NCBI GenBank assembly: GCA_951813015.1
Contig: CATOTG010000001.1
Location: 551,738 to 615,737, forward strand
Length of the DNA: 64,000 nt
Reading direction: 5' to 3'
DNA from: an uncultured Thermoanaerobaculia bacterium
GTDB lineage: Bacteria; Acidobacteriota; Thermoanaerobaculia; Multivoradales; Multivoraceae
Shown piece by piece: positions 8,694 through 19,215 of the stretch (position 1 is its first letter; each line of letters starts with the position of its first letter). Made by a program: the position numbers and the translations under genes. The notes under the pieces were generated by a model. It was not told the origin of the DNA. It saw only the letters and a program-made list of their open reading frames with translations, and ran no database searches.

Positions 8694-8954
8694 GTGAGCG
8701 GCGCTACCGACACGCTGCGCACGGCCCGGACGCTGACCGAGGCCGGCGTGCCGGACCGGCAGGCCGACGCCACCGCCCGTGCTATCGACGACGCGGTAAG
8801 CGAGGCGACCCAGGAGCTGGTCACCCGCAAGCACCTGGACCTGACGCTAAGCGCCGCCCTGGCCGACATGGAGCGGCGCATCTACCGCGCCATGCTGATT
8901 CAGACCGGCGTGACCGTCGGCGCAGTGGTCGCGCTGCTGAGGCTGCTGCCGTGA
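8694..8954 (+). CDS. Small DUF1640-like protein with C-terminal membrane anchor
   Basis: 86 residues, GTG start overlapping the stop of a 12-codon ORF. The N-terminus LRTARTLTEAGVPDRQADATARAID resembles the DUF1640/CCDC90-type coiled-coil family. A helical middle is followed by one membrane helix near the C-terminus (LIQTGVTVGAVVALLRLLP). Two close paralogs lie at 18671-18892 and 30602-30811 on the minus strand. It stands alone on the plus strand inside a minus-strand operon, suggesting insertion. Function unknown; possibly of phage or mobile origin. Confidence 0.7.
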   Translation: MSGATDTLRTARTLTEAGVPDRQADATARAIDDAVSEATQELVTRKHLDLTLSAALADMERRIYRAMLIQTGVTVGAVVALLRLLP

Positions 8955-9055
8955 GACCGGGACGACCGCTGGGCCCCTCCCCATGAGACCCCGGACGGGC
9001 GGGTGCGACCGATACCGCTGCCGCTGCCATCGCGCGGCTCGGAATCGCGGCCCGA

Positions 9056-10315
9056 TCAGTCCGCGTTCGCCGGGCGGGAGCGGGCAAGCCGCTCGTGGGC
9101 CCGCGCCAGGTCGCGCGAGGTGAAGGCCGCGGTCAGCGACAACTCGCCGGCCAGAACGACCGCGCCGACGATCTCCGCCAGGCGCCGCACCGCCGCGCCG
9201 GGCCGGTCCGGATCGGCTCGCACGCCCATCACGGCGAGCGCTTCCCGCTGGGTGTCCAGGCCCGTACCGCCGCCAATCGCCGCCAGCGGACAATCCGGCA
9301 TGTAGACCGAGGCATAGACCGAACCGTTGTTGCGGGCCTCGAACGAGGCGACCCCCATCGCACCCTCGACCACGTGGGCGACGTCCTGACCGCAGGCCAC
9401 GAAGACCGCCGCGAGGACGTTGGCGAACTGCGCGTTGAACGCCAGCGCGCCCGCCGCCACTGAACCGAGCAGGTTCTTGCGATAGGCCACGTCCTGAAGC
9501 GCTTCCGCGTTCGACTTCAGCACCCTGCGCACGGTCAGCTCGTCGAGGACCACCTCCGCGTGAATCCGCTTGCCGCGGCCAAGCTGGTAGTTGACGGCGG
9601 ACGGCTTCTTGTCCACGCAGTAGTTCCCGGACAGTGCGACGCACTCGACGCCGGTCTCCGGCTCGATCAACTCGGACACGACGCGGTCGCAGGCGATCGT
9701 GACCATGTTCATGCCCATCGCATCGCCGGTGGCAAACCGGAACCGGAGGAACACCGTGCTGCCGACGACCGACGGACGGACTTCCAGGAGTTCCAGGTAG
9801 CGGCTGGTCTGCTGGGCCTTGGCGCGGATCCTCTCCTCGTTCCCGTCGAGCCACTCGAGCAGCCGTCTGGTCGCCTGGATCCCCGTCGTGCGGAAGACCG
9901 GCGCCCGGGTCATGCCCACGTCCTCGACGAAGACGGTGGCCCCGCCGGCAGCCGTGATCGCGCGGCAGCCCCGGTTCACGCTCGCGAGCAGGGCGCCCTC
10001 GGTCGTCGCCATCGGCACGCTGACCGTGCCATCGATCTCGCTGCCCCGCACGAAAAGCGGCCCGGCGACACCCATCGGCACCTGGGCGGCGCCAATGAAG
10101 TTCTCGCAGTGCTGACTGGACGCACGGTCGTCGTCCAGGGTGTAGCCGCCGATGGCTTCAAGCGGCCCGCTGCCGCTCGCGAGTTCCAGGGCGCGCCGCC
10201 GCACCGCCGCCCCGGCCGCGGCGTCAAGCCCCGGCGGCAGGCGGTGGAAACCGCGCTCGGCGCCCGCCATCTCGGCCGCCGCGGCCTCGAGTTCGGGCCT
10301 CAGTCGATCAGCCAT
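9056..10315 (-). CDS. Hydroxymethylglutaryl-CoA reductase, class I type
   Basis: 419 residues. It reduces HMG-CoA to mevalonate with NAD(P)H, the committed step of the mevalonate pathway. It carries ENFIGAAQVPMGVAGPL, the catalytic glutamate in TTEGALLASVNRG, GDAMGMNM, the catalytic lysine in SGNYCVDKKPSAVN, the aspartate in ACGQDVAHVVE, GGGTGLDTQREAL, and the C-terminal catalytic histidine in RDLARAHERL. There are no N-terminal membrane helices, so this is a soluble bacterial or archaeal-type protein. ATG 10315 is chosen because upstream in-frame codons fall in the repeated tail of the isomerase gene; the isomerase stop overlaps this start by a few bases, indicating translational coupling. 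Confidence 0.95.
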   Translation of the reverse strand: MADRLRPELEAAAAEMAGAERGFHRLPPGLDAAAGAAVRRRALELASGSGPLEAIGGYTLDDDRASSQHCENFIGAAQVPMGVAGPLFVRGSEIDGTVSVPMATTEGALLASVNRGCRAITAAGGATVFVEDVGMTRAPVFRTTGIQATRRLLEWLDGNEERIRAKAQQTSRYLELLEVRPSVVGSTVFLRFRFATGDAMGMNMVTIACDRVVSELIEPETGVECVALSGNYCVDKKPSAVNYQLGRGKRIHAEVVLDELTVRRVLKSNAEALQDVAYRKNLLGSVAAGALAFNAQFANVLAAVFVACGQDVAHVVEGAMGVASFEARNNGSVYASVYMPDCPLAAIGGGTGLDTQREALAVMGVRADPDRPGAAVRRLAEIVGAVVLAGELSLTAAFTSRDLARAHERLARSRPANAD

Positions 10316-11453
10316 CGCCAGTCTCCCGGAGCAGCGGTGCGCGGCGCAGCGCCGCAACGTCGACCTTCCAATGTCGGTCGGATTCCAGCCCCTCCATGAT
10401 TCGGAGCAGCGGTGCGCGGCGCAGCGCCGCAAGGTCGACGGCGCCGGTGCAGAACATGCAGATGCGCAACTCGTCCGCAAACCGGTCGAGCCGGTCCACG
10501 ACGGCCGCGGTCGAGGAGTTCGCCGCCTCCAGGAATGGGAACGCCATGCCGGCGACGTCGGCCCCGAGCGCCAGCGCCTTCGCCGCGTCGATGCCCGACC
10601 GGATGCCGCCGCTGCCGATCACCTGCACGCCGGGCACCTCCGCCAACTGCCGGATCGACTCCGGCGTCGGCAGCCCCCAGTCGGCGAAGCGCTCGCCGAG
10701 AGCCAACTCATCGGCCCGCGCCGCCTCGATCCGTGCCCAACTCGTGCCGCCCACGCCGGCCGTATCGAGAATCCGCACGCCGACGTTGGCGAGTTCCCGG
10801 CCAACCGCCGCCGAAATGCCGGAACCGATTTCCTTGACGATGACCGGCGCCTCCAGGGCTTCGACGACCCGGGCGATCTTCGGCAGCAGCCCCCGGAAGT
10901 TCAACTGCCCCTCCGGTTGCAACGCCTCCTGCAGCGCGTTCAGGTGCAGCACGAGGGCGTCCGCCTCGACCATGTCGACCGCGGCCCGGCACTCGTCGAT
11001 GCCGTAGCCGTAGTTCAGTTGCACCGCGCCCAGGTTGGCCAGGATCGGCACGTTCGGCGCGAACTCCCGGACCCGGAACGTCGCCGCCGTCTCCGGATCG
11101 TCGATCGCCTTGCGCTGCGACCCGACTCCCAGGGCGACCCGTGCAGCCTCGGCCGCCTCCGCCAGCCGCCGGTTGATCTGCTCCGCAACCCCGGTTCCCC
11201 CGGTCATGCACGAAATGAGCAACGGCGCCTTCAGCTCGCGCCCGAGAAACTCCGTGCCGATCCGAAGATCCCCGAAGTCGACCTCCGGCAACGCCCGATG
11301 CTCGAACCGGTAGTCGTCGAAGTAACTGCGCTCCACCTGCATCCGCCGGTCGAGCGCCAGCCGGATGTGCTCCGCCTTGCGGTCCCGCTCCCCCTCAGCC
11401 GCCGCCAGCAGCGGACGGGAACTCACGCGACCGCCCCGAACGCGCACCCACAC
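10308..11453 (-). CDS. fni: Type 2 isopentenyl-diphosphate delta-isomerase (FMN-dependent)
   Basis: 381 residues, TIM-barrel flavoprotein interconverting isopentenyl and dimethylallyl diphosphate. It carries RKAEHIRLAL, LISCMTGGTG, LGVGSQRKAI, ILANLGAVQL, HLNALQEALQPEG, VIVKEIGSGIS and DTAGVGGTSWARIEAAR. These match the FMN/NADPH type 2 enzyme, not the Nudix type 1 enzyme. The first about 10 residues may not be native; GTG at VSSRPLL is an alternative start. The C-terminus carries a duplicated AALRRAPLL tail. It is the first gene of the minus-strand mevalonate operon, overlapping HMG-CoA reductase. Confidence 0.93.
   Translation of the reverse strand: MWVRVRGGRVSSRPLLAAAEGERDRKAEHIRLALDRRMQVERSYFDDYRFEHRALPEVDFGDLRIGTEFLGRELKAPLLISCMTGGTGVAEQINRRLAEAAEAARVALGVGSQRKAIDDPETAATFRVREFAPNVPILANLGAVQLNYGYGIDECRAAVDMVEADALVLHLNALQEALQPEGQLNFRGLLPKIARVVEALEAPVIVKEIGSGISAAVGRELANVGVRILDTAGVGGTSWARIEAARADELALGERFADWGLPTPESIRQLAEVPGVQVIGSGGIRSGIDAAKALALGADVAGMAFPFLEAANSSTAAVVDRLDRFADELRICMFCTGAVDLAALRRAPLLRIMEGLESDRHWKVDVAALRRAPLLRETGDG
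10327..10445 (-). repeat. 75-bp in-frame duplication at the 3' end of the isomerase gene
   Basis: GCAGCGGTGCGCGGCGCAGC occurs at 10331 and 10406. The 75-bp spacing duplicates the C-terminal peptide AALRRAPLL of the isomerase, adding about 25 residues, immediately before the HMG-CoA reductase start. Confidence 0.88.
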
Positions 11454-11508
11454 ATGCCCGGCACTGTAACCGAATCAGACGACGTGAACGGGGCCGCGCC
11501 GACGACGC

Positions 11509-12555
11509 TCAGCCGCCGATGCGGAACATCTCGACCCGTTCCGCTGCCGGCTGCAGGCCGGCGCGGAGGCGTTCGGCACGGACCTCGGAGTAGCGGTCCT
11601 CGCGCTGGCGCCAGTGACCGGCGAGGAACGCGAGCAGATCGTCATCCGTGGCGCCGGCGCGGAGGCGGTCCCTGAGCGACGGGCCGGTGTCGGCGAAGAG
11701 GCAGGTGTAGAGGCGGCCGTCGGATGACAGGCGAGCGCGGGCGCAGTCGCCGCAGAAGGGGCGGCTGATCGAGGGAATGACGCCGAACTCGACGCCGTCG
11801 TCGAGGTAACGGAAGCGTTCGGCGACGTCGCTCGCCTGGGCCCGGTCGACTGGCTCGAGGGGCCAGCGTTCGGCGATCCGGCCGGTGATCTCGGAGGCGG
11901 TGACGACACGGTCGAGGCTCCAGTCGTTCACCGTGCCGACGTCCATGAACTCGATGAAGCGGACGATGTGGCCGCGCTCCTTGAAGTAGCCGGCGATGTC
12001 GGCGATCTCGCCTTCGTTCGTGCCCTTCATGACCACGGTGTTGATCTTGATCGGGCCGAGACCGGCGGCCGCCGCGGCGTCGATGCCGTCGAGCACCTGG
12101 TCGACGCTGTGGCCAAGGCCGGTGACGCGGCCGAAGACGTCGGCCCGCAGCGACTCGACGCTGACCGTGACCCGGTTGAGGCCGGCATCGGCGAGCGCCG
12201 GCGCCTTGGCGCCGAGCAGGGCGCCGTTCGTCGTCAGCGCCAGGTCCTCGATTCCGGGCACGGCGGCCAGGATGCGGACCAGCTCCTCGATGTCACGCCG
12301 CAGGAGGGGCTCACCACCCGTCAGCCGCAGCTTGCGGACGCCGAGCTGGACGAACAACCGCACCAGGCGTTCGATCTCCTCGAAGGTCATCAACTGCTGT
12401 CTGGGCAGAAACCTGTACTCGCGATCCGCCGGCATGCAGAAGGTGCAGCGGAAGTTGCAACGGTCGATCACCGAGATGCGCAGATCCCGGATCGGCCGGC
12501 CGAGGCGGTCGCGCGGCTGGCTGCCGAAAGCGCCGTTCGTGGAGTCCGGAGTCAT
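11509..12555 (-). CDS. moaA: GTP 3',8-cyclase MoaA (molybdenum cofactor biosynthesis)
   Basis: 348-residue radical SAM enzyme making the first pterin intermediate of molybdopterin from GTP. The N-terminal cluster motif is CNFRCTFC (CxxxCxxC); the C-terminal cluster is CGDCARARLSSDGRLYTC. It also has LRLTGGEPLLR and the essential C-terminal Gly-Gly (MFRIGG). Length is typical. No other moa gene is nearby. Confidence 0.95.
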   Translation of the reverse strand: MTPDSTNGAFGSQPRDRLGRPIRDLRISVIDRCNFRCTFCMPADREYRFLPRQQLMTFEEIERLVRLFVQLGVRKLRLTGGEPLLRRDIEELVRILAAVPGIEDLALTTNGALLGAKAPALADAGLNRVTVSVESLRADVFGRVTGLGHSVDQVLDGIDAAAAAGLGPIKINTVVMKGTNEGEIADIAGYFKERGHIVRFIEFMDVGTVNDWSLDRVVTASEITGRIAERWPLEPVDRAQASDVAERFRYLDDGVEFGVIPSISRPFCGDCARARLSSDGRLYTCLFADTGPSLRDRLRAGATDDDLLAFLAGHWRQREDRYSEVRAERLRAGLQPAAERVEMFRIGG

Positions 12556-12643
12556 GGATAGACCTCGTCGTAGAGAGCCAGGCGCTCGTAGTGCCGTGAT
12601 CGTCGAGTACGGCGCGGCTGCGCTCTCAATGGTACGCGACAGT

Positions 12644-13570
12644 TCAGCGCTCGTCGCGCAGCCAGTCGTCGATCAGGCGACGGGCAATCGAGAAGGGCGG
12701 GGGCAGCCGGACCTCGCGGGCGCGGAGCGCGACCTCCAGCTCGGAGCGGGTCGCCCAGACCGCGTGCTCGAGCTCCTCGGCGTCAACCCGCACGTCGCCG
12801 CCGGGGGACGACGCGTAGAAGCCCAGCATGATCGAGGTCGGGAAGGGCCACGGCTGGGACGAGTGGTACTCCACCGTATCGACGCCGATGCCCGTCTCCT
12901 CCCGGACTTCCCGCGCCACGGCGCTCTCCAGGCTCTCGCCGGGTTCGACGAAGCCGGCGAGGGCCGAGAACATCCCGGGCGGCCAGGTCGCCTGGCGCCC
13001 GAGCAGGCACGAGTTGTCGTCGCCCGTTGTGTGCACCAGCATGATCACCGCGGGATCCGTGCGCGGGAAGTGTTCGGCGCCGCAGCCTGTACACACGCGC
13101 AAGTGACCCGCGTTCCGGCTTGTGGTCGGACCGCCGCAACGGCCGCAGAAGCGGTGGCGCCGGTGCCAGGTCGCCATCGCGCGGGCGTAGGCGAGGAGGT
13201 TGCCGTCGGCGGCGCTCATCGCCGCGCCGACCTGCCGCAGCTCGACCAGCCGGCCGGCCCCCCGGAGCGGTCCCGAGAGCGGATCGTCCCGATCCGAGAG
13301 GTCGACCGAGAAGTAGCTTCGGCCGCCCGCGTCGCCCAGGTAGACGAGCTCCTCCGTCCGCTCGACCAGCGTTGAAGCGACGGTCACCGGCACCGTCCCG
13401 GGCGCCGGCGCGCGTTCGCCATGCGCCTCGAGGACCAGGCTGCGCTCCCGCCACACGACCGTCAGCAGACTCCCGGGGTCGGCGAGACGCCCGGCAAGCC
13501 AGTCCGCGTCGCCGCGCCGTTCGGACCGCCGGTCGACGGCCGGTTCGGCGAGTGCGTTGTGGGACCTCAT
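12644..13570 (-). CDS. nudC: NAD+ diphosphatase (NudC-like Nudix hydrolase)
   Basis: 308 residues. It hydrolyses NAD(H) to NMN and AMP, and NudC relatives remove NAD caps from RNA. A zinc ribbon CGRCGG...CTGCG lies in the middle, followed by the Nudix box in GFVEPGESLESAVAREVREE, then the NudC signature SQPWPFPTS. ATG 13570 gives the expected N-terminal domain; the longer upstream reading is out of the family. It is separated from moaA by 88 bp and follows the thioredoxin-like gene on the same strand. Confidence 0.93.
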   Translation of the reverse strand: MRSHNALAEPAVDRRSERRGDADWLAGRLADPGSLLTVVWRERSLVLEAHGERAPAPGTVPVTVASTLVERTEELVYLGDAGGRSYFSVDLSDRDDPLSGPLRGAGRLVELRQVGAAMSAADGNLLAYARAMATWHRRHRFCGRCGGPTTSRNAGHLRVCTGCGAEHFPRTDPAVIMLVHTTGDDNSCLLGRQATWPPGMFSALAGFVEPGESLESAVAREVREETGIGVDTVEYHSSQPWPFPTSIMLGFYASSPGGDVRVDAEELEHAVWATRSELEVALRAREVRLPPPFSIARRLIDDWLRDER

Positions 13571-13622
13571 GTCGTGCTCGACAGGGTGGCGGTCCTGCTC
13601 CTCGCGGGTCCGCTCGCTCCGG

Positions 13623-14192
13623 TCAGGAGCCCTCGTCGGCTTCGAGCATCTCGAGCACGACCTCCTCGAACTCCGCGTACAGCATGCGTCCAAGGTGGAT
13701 GTTGGCCAACTCGCCGCCGCGATCGAAGAACATCGTCGTGGGGAGCGCGCCCGGCCACTCGGGATCGAACGAAGTGACGAACTCCACCGAGTCGTCCTCG
13801 CCGGCGCTGGCCAGGTAGGAGACAAGGCCCGGCGCCCGCTTGGCGAAGAACGGCTTGACCCGGTCTTCCAGCTTGTCCGGATCGTCCATCGAGATGGCGA
13901 GGACGACGAGGCCGCGTTCGCCATAGCGTTCCTGCAGGAGGTCGAGTTCCGGCAGCTCCTGAAGACAGGGGATGCACCAGGTGGCCCAGTAGTTCACGAC
14001 GACGACCTTGCCCCGGTGGTGTTCCAGCACGGCACGGAACTCGTCCGCGGTCGCGGGGTGGATCGTCTCGGGCTCGAGCAGATGGTCGACCGACTCTGCG
14101 TCCTGAGCGACCGCGGAGGGAGCAGCGGCAAGCAGCGCCCCGATCAGTACCGAAGCCCAGGCAACATTTCGAGCCAACGTCTTGACGAACAA
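13623..14192 (-). CDS. Exported TlpA/ResA-like thioredoxin
   Basis: 189 residues with a Sec signal peptide (hydrophobic segment ending APSAVAQ) and a thioredoxin fold with redox motif WATWCIPC. A later cis-proline region follows (GALPTTMFFDRGG). It probably reduces disulfides or serves cytochrome maturation in the periplasm. No ATG fits; TTG at 14192 is preceded by a perfect AGGAGG five bases away, which decides the start. Confidence 0.88.
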   Translation of the reverse strand: MFVKTLARNVAWASVLIGALLAAAPSAVAQDAESVDHLLEPETIHPATADEFRAVLEHHRGKVVVVNYWATWCIPCLQELPELDLLQERYGERGLVVLAISMDDPDKLEDRVKPFFAKRAPGLVSYLASAGEDDSVEFVTSFDPEWPGALPTTMFFDRGGELANIHLGRMLYAEFEEVVLEMLEADEGS

Positions 14193-14197
14193 ACCAA

Positions 14198-14203
14198 CCT
14201 CCT
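14198..14203 (-). promoter_or_regulatory. Shine-Dalgarno AGGAGG for the TTG start at 14192
   Basis: The minus strand reads AGGAGG, then five bases, then TTG. This supports TTG initiation of the thioredoxin-like gene. Confidence 0.75.
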
Positions 14204-14250
14204 GTTCCGGCGGTGCATGACCTGATTGGCGATACCCGGCCAAGGGCATG

Positions 14251-15151
14251 CTAACCCAGCGTCCGGTACGTCTCTCCCGCCCGCCCCACCCGGCCGTCGC
14301 GCTCAAGCCGATCGAGGTGGAGTTGCGCACTGCGCCGTTCGGCCTTCGCGATGCCCTCGCCCTGATCGCGCGGTCGGTAGACAAAGCGGTGAGCGACGAT
14401 CTCGTCCATCGTCCGCGGTTGCTGCAGGTACTCGAGCAGACGTCCCTCGCGGTCCGCGATCCGGTCGACGTACCGGTCGAGGCGGCCCAGGAAGGCTGCC
14501 CGGTCGTCGAGCAGGCCGATGTGGTGGCCGGAGAGGTAGTGCGCCGCCTGAATGCCCCGCACCTGTTCGAGCGAGCGTTCGAACGCTTCAAGGTCGGACC
14601 ATCCGTCCCCGTAGTACGGGCCGAAGCCGCTCAGATCGATGTCGGCCAGGAACAGGATGCCGTCCGGCTCGATCAGAAGGCAGCAGTGGCCGCGGGTGTG
14701 GCCCGGGGTGTGAATCACTCGCACTGAAACCCCACCGCCCAGGTCGAACAGATCCCCGTCGCGAAACGGGCACGGCGTCCGGCCGCGGCTCGTAGAAGAA
14801 CGTCTCCCGCAGGGTCCGCCCGTACTCCTCGCGGCGCGCGGGCTCGACGCCGAAGATGTCCAGGAAGCCGTCGAAGTCGAGCAGGCCCGGCAAGTCCTCT
14901 TCGTGGACGTGGACCGGCGCGTCCCGAAACAGAGGCAGCGCCGCGGTGTGGTCTTCGTGGCAGTGGCTGAGCAGGCACGAGGTCGACGCCCGGCAGCGCG
15001 CTCCGGCCGCGCGCTCGAACGCCGAGCGAGGGGTCGATCAGCATCGTCGACCCGGCGCCTTCAACCAGCAGGGCGTTGTTGTCGGGGTACTTGCCCCCGC
15101 CTTCGCCGAAGAGGACGGTGGCGGCGCCGAGCCGGCGGTCTTCGAGCAAAG

Positions 15152-15155
<4 letters not shown>
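14251..15155 (-). pseudogene. Metallo-beta-lactamase-fold hydrolase, two frame changes
   Basis: Three overlapping frames together give one complete MBL-fold protein. The N-terminus begins at GTG 15155 (KYPDNNALLVEGAGSTMLIDP), the zinc motif LLSHCHEDH follows, then a middle part (LLDFDGFLDIFGVE), then VIHTPGHTRGHCCLLI and FLADIDLSGFGPYYGD. It ends in a winged-helix-like tail (LLEYLQQPRTMDEIVAHRF). Frame changes fall near 14975 and 14755. All metal ligands are intact, so the lesion is recent or an assembly indel. GTG 15155 overlaps the stop of the oxidoreductase gene (GTGA), implying an operon. Confidence 0.75.
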
Positions 15156-16545
<1,390 letters not shown>

Positions 16546-16599
16546 CGTCTCGCTCCTGACCGAAGTCGCCAATCCACAAGGTGCCTGTAAACTGCGCTA

Positions 16600-17881
16600 T
16601 GCAGACTGCGCATCATACCGACCCGCACGAACCCGTCCCTCGGCCGACCTGATCGGCAAGCTGCCGAAGACTGACCTCCACGTTCACCTCGACGGGTCGC
16701 TTCGCCTCGACACCCTGATCGAGCTGGCGCGCGACGCTGGGCTCGAACTGCCCTCGCAGACGCCCGAAGGTCTCCTGGAACTCGTCTTCAAGGAGACCTA
16801 CGACGACCTGGAGGACTACCTGCGGACCTTCTCCTGCACCGCCCCTGCCTTGTGCACCGCCGAGGCCCTGGAGCGGGCCGCCTACGAACTCGGGGCGGAC
16901 AACCTGGCCGAGGGCGTCTGCTACCCTCGAGGTCCGGCTGGCGCCCCAGCTTCACACCGGCCCCGACCTGGACACGGCCGATGTCCTGGCGGCAGTCGAC
17001 CGCGGCCTGGACCGCGTGCGCAAGGAGCACGAGGCCACCGACGGCGTCAGGAACGGCGCCCAACCGCCCTTTCGCTACGGGATCATCGCCTGCGCGCTGC
17101 GAATGTTCGGTCCCGCTCACAGCCCCTACTACCGCGGGCTCCACTCGGCCCTCCAGGGCTTCACCAAGCCGGAGATCCACGCCGCGGCGTCGCTGTCCCT
17201 TGCCCGCGCCGTGGTCGAGGCGCGCGACCGGCTCGGACTGCCCGTCGTGGCGTTCGACCTGGCCGGGGCCGAAGCCGGCAATCCAGCTTCACTGCACCGC
17301 GATGCCTACCTGTTCGCGCAGCAGAACTTCCTGATGAAGACGGTCCACGCCCGGCGAGGCCTACGGTCCGGAGAGCATCTACCAGGCAATCACTCTGCTC
17401 GGCGCCGACCGGATCGGTCACGGCACCCATCTCTACGCCGCGGACCGGCCTCCGGCGCGACAACCCCAACTCGGCCGCGGCCAGGGATCCCGAGCGCTAC
17501 ATCCACAACCTCGCTGAGTACATCAGTGACCGTCGCATCACTCTGGAGGTCTGCATCACCTCGAATCTGCAGAGCATTCAGCATCTGCAGAGGTTCGCCG
17601 ATCACCCCTTCGGCCGAATGATCGAAGACCGGATCTCGGTCACCCTGTGCACCAGACAACCGGCTCATGTCCCGCACCACCCGTGACCAAGGAGATCGCC
17701 TCCGCCTGCGAGGCCTTCAACCTGTCCCGGGAGGACCTCCGCAACGTGATCATCTACGGCTTCAAGCGCAGCTTCTACCCGGGCAGCTACATCGAGAAGC
17801 GCGCCTACGTGCGTCAGGTGATCGGACCGCTACGACGCGGTGATCCGGGCGGAGACGGCAGGCGTTCCGCCGTCGAACTGA
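16600..17881 (+). pseudogene. Adenosine deaminase, broken by about six frame changes
   Basis: Piecing frames together gives a full adenosine deaminase (adenosine to inosine). LPKTDLHVHLDGSLRLDTL carries the HxH zinc ligands. [58 protein letters not shown] and a C-terminal RNVIIYGFKRSFYP follow. Shifts lie near 16640, 16925, 17350, 17445, 17655 and 17825. Every motif survives and there are hardly any in-frame stops other than those the shifts create, so indel errors in the assembly or a very recent inactivation are both possible. Confidence 0.78.
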
Positions 17882-17989
17882 GTTCCGGCACGCGGTCGCC
17901 CATGCGCGAACCAACGAGGACGCCGCCGGCGGCGTGCCGCTCTGCGGTGGCGTGAGTACTCGTCCGCTGCTGGCGGCTGCTGAGGCAGG

Positions 17990-18027
17990 GCTCGAACTGC
18001 CATCGCAGACGCCCGAAGGTCTCCTGG
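17990..18027 (+). repeat. Displaced copy of 38 bp from the adenosine deaminase gene
   Basis: About 38 bp at 17990 (GCTCGAACTGCC, one mismatch, then GCAGACGCCCGAAGGTCTCC) repeat 16741-16778, which encodes LELPSQTPEGLLE. The copy lies just after the gene's own end, in the otherwise gene-free stretch 17882-18161. Confidence 0.8.
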
Positions 18028-18161
18028 ACAGCCCGGACTGACGGGCCGGATCACCTGAGACCGGCCGGCGGGTCGCAGAGCTCTTCAAATCCAACTGGAA
18101 GTACACGCTGGACGTGGTTTCACGGCTATCGCTATCGTTTGAGCAGGGAGGAGCCCGGAGG

Positions 18162-18407
18162 ATGACCGAAAAGGACCAGTGCGAGCGGCAGATTGACGAA
18201 CTGAAGGCCGCATTGGCCGCGATACTCGCGACGCGGAGGGCGCCCCTCACCGCCGACGAATTCCGGCAGATCGTGGCGACGCTCCGTCCGGGCTTCAACC
18301 TGGTGGCAGACGCCGATACCGAACAGCTTGCCCGCTGGGCCGAGAGCATCCACGACGTCAGCTTGCCTGGAGGAGCCACCCCGGCTTCAACCGGGAAGCA
18401 AGGGTGA
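18162..18407 (+). CDS. Small protein of unknown function
   Basis: 81 residues from ATG 18162, with GGGAGGAG upstream at 18147-18154. MTEKDQCERQIDELKAALAA is a predicted helix, and the C-terminal half (LTADEFRQIVATLRPGFNLV) is also helical. No known family is recognised. It sits between the deaminase remnant and the duplicated small-membrane-protein region, in accessory DNA. Confidence 0.45.
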   Translation: MTEKDQCERQIDELKAALAAILATRRAPLTADEFRQIVATLRPGFNLVADADTEQLARWAESIHDVSLPGGATPASTGKQG

Positions 18408-18674
18408 CCGCGCAGGTGACCAGGACCCGAACCCGCCTGCGGCGCGCCTTCGCCCTTGCTTCGACCACCTCCGCCGACGAGCCGGCTGGCCGGGGAATGT
18501 GTGCCGGTGCTCGACGGCAACGTGGAGCGCGTCCTGAACCGCCTCCTGGCTTCGTCGCGGCCGCCCAAGCGTGCCGGCACCCGACGGCTGCTGCTGGCTA
18601 CCGCCGCGAAGTTGCTGGATCCCGGGAGGCCCGGACTCTGCCGGCGCAAAGCAGGCGGCGCAGCCACCCGTCAC
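18400..18674 (-). pseudogene. Broken copy of a small membrane protein gene
   Basis: The start and the segment EVVEARAKARRRRVRVLVT match the intact gene at 30330-30605. About 130 extra bases separate the first 12 codons from the rest, and the sequence diverges before the membrane helices. The start overlaps the stop of the DUF1640-like gene, as in the intact copy. Confidence 0.6.
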
Positions 18675-18892
18675 GGAATCAACCGGAACAGGGCGAGCAG
18701 ACCGCCCACAAGGGCCGCGTTCGCCGCCGTCTGGATCAACAGCGCGCGGTACAGGTCGGCTCGGGTAACCAGCTGCCCGGCCCTGTCGGTGCAGGCTTCA
18801 TCAACGGCGCGAGCGTGGGCGGCAGCCTGACGATCCGGGACTCCGGCCTCGCGCAGCGTCTCGGCTGTGCGCAGCGTGTCGGTGGCGCTCAT
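18671..18892 (-). CDS. Small DUF1640-like protein with C-terminal membrane anchor
   Basis: 73 residues: SATDTLRTAETLREAGVPDR, then LVTRADLYRALLIQTAANAALVGGLLALFRLIP with one membrane helix. It is paralogous to the genes at 8694 and 30602. The stop overlaps the start of a following membrane protein gene (ATGA), which is broken here but intact at 30.3 kb; this indicates a conserved two-gene unit. Function unknown. Confidence 0.68.
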   Translation of the reverse strand: MSATDTLRTAETLREAGVPDRQAAAHARAVDEACTDRAGQLVTRADLYRALLIQTAANAALVGGLLALFRLIP

Positions 18893-19215
18893 CGTCCGGC
18901 CTCGCGCTGCCTTCGTCGTCCGGTCCCTTCACTCCGGTCGCCGCTGATCACGGTCGCGCAGCCAGGCACCGAGCGATCGATTGTCGGCTGCTGCCAGCCG
19001 TTCCAGGCGCGCGCGCCCGCCCGGCAGCCCTCAGCTGGCCAGGAACGAGTTCGGGAGGTCGTTGCGCGCATCTTGTCGTCTCCGTGTGTTCCGCCGCCAC
19101 GCTTCCATGCACGGCAACGCTGCCGACAGTCTATCGTCGGCTGTGAACCGGCGAAAACCCTGCGGTCCTTGCCGAACCGGGCCTGCGGATCTTCAGCCCG
19201 CGCGGGTCTGTGCCA

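Larger units (their letters stand above)
18400..19215. repeat. Long repeat, copy A (partner at 30.5-30.96 kb)
   Basis: Much of this region recurs at 30495-30960 with high identity. Shared blocks include the start of a small membrane gene, the 3' part of a DUF1640-like gene, and a non-coding-looking block of about 230 bp (18985-19215 against 30718-30955). Copy A keeps the whole DUF1640-like gene, whereas copy B lacks about 200 bp. Copy A also has about 130 extra bases disrupting the membrane gene. Confidence 0.8.
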
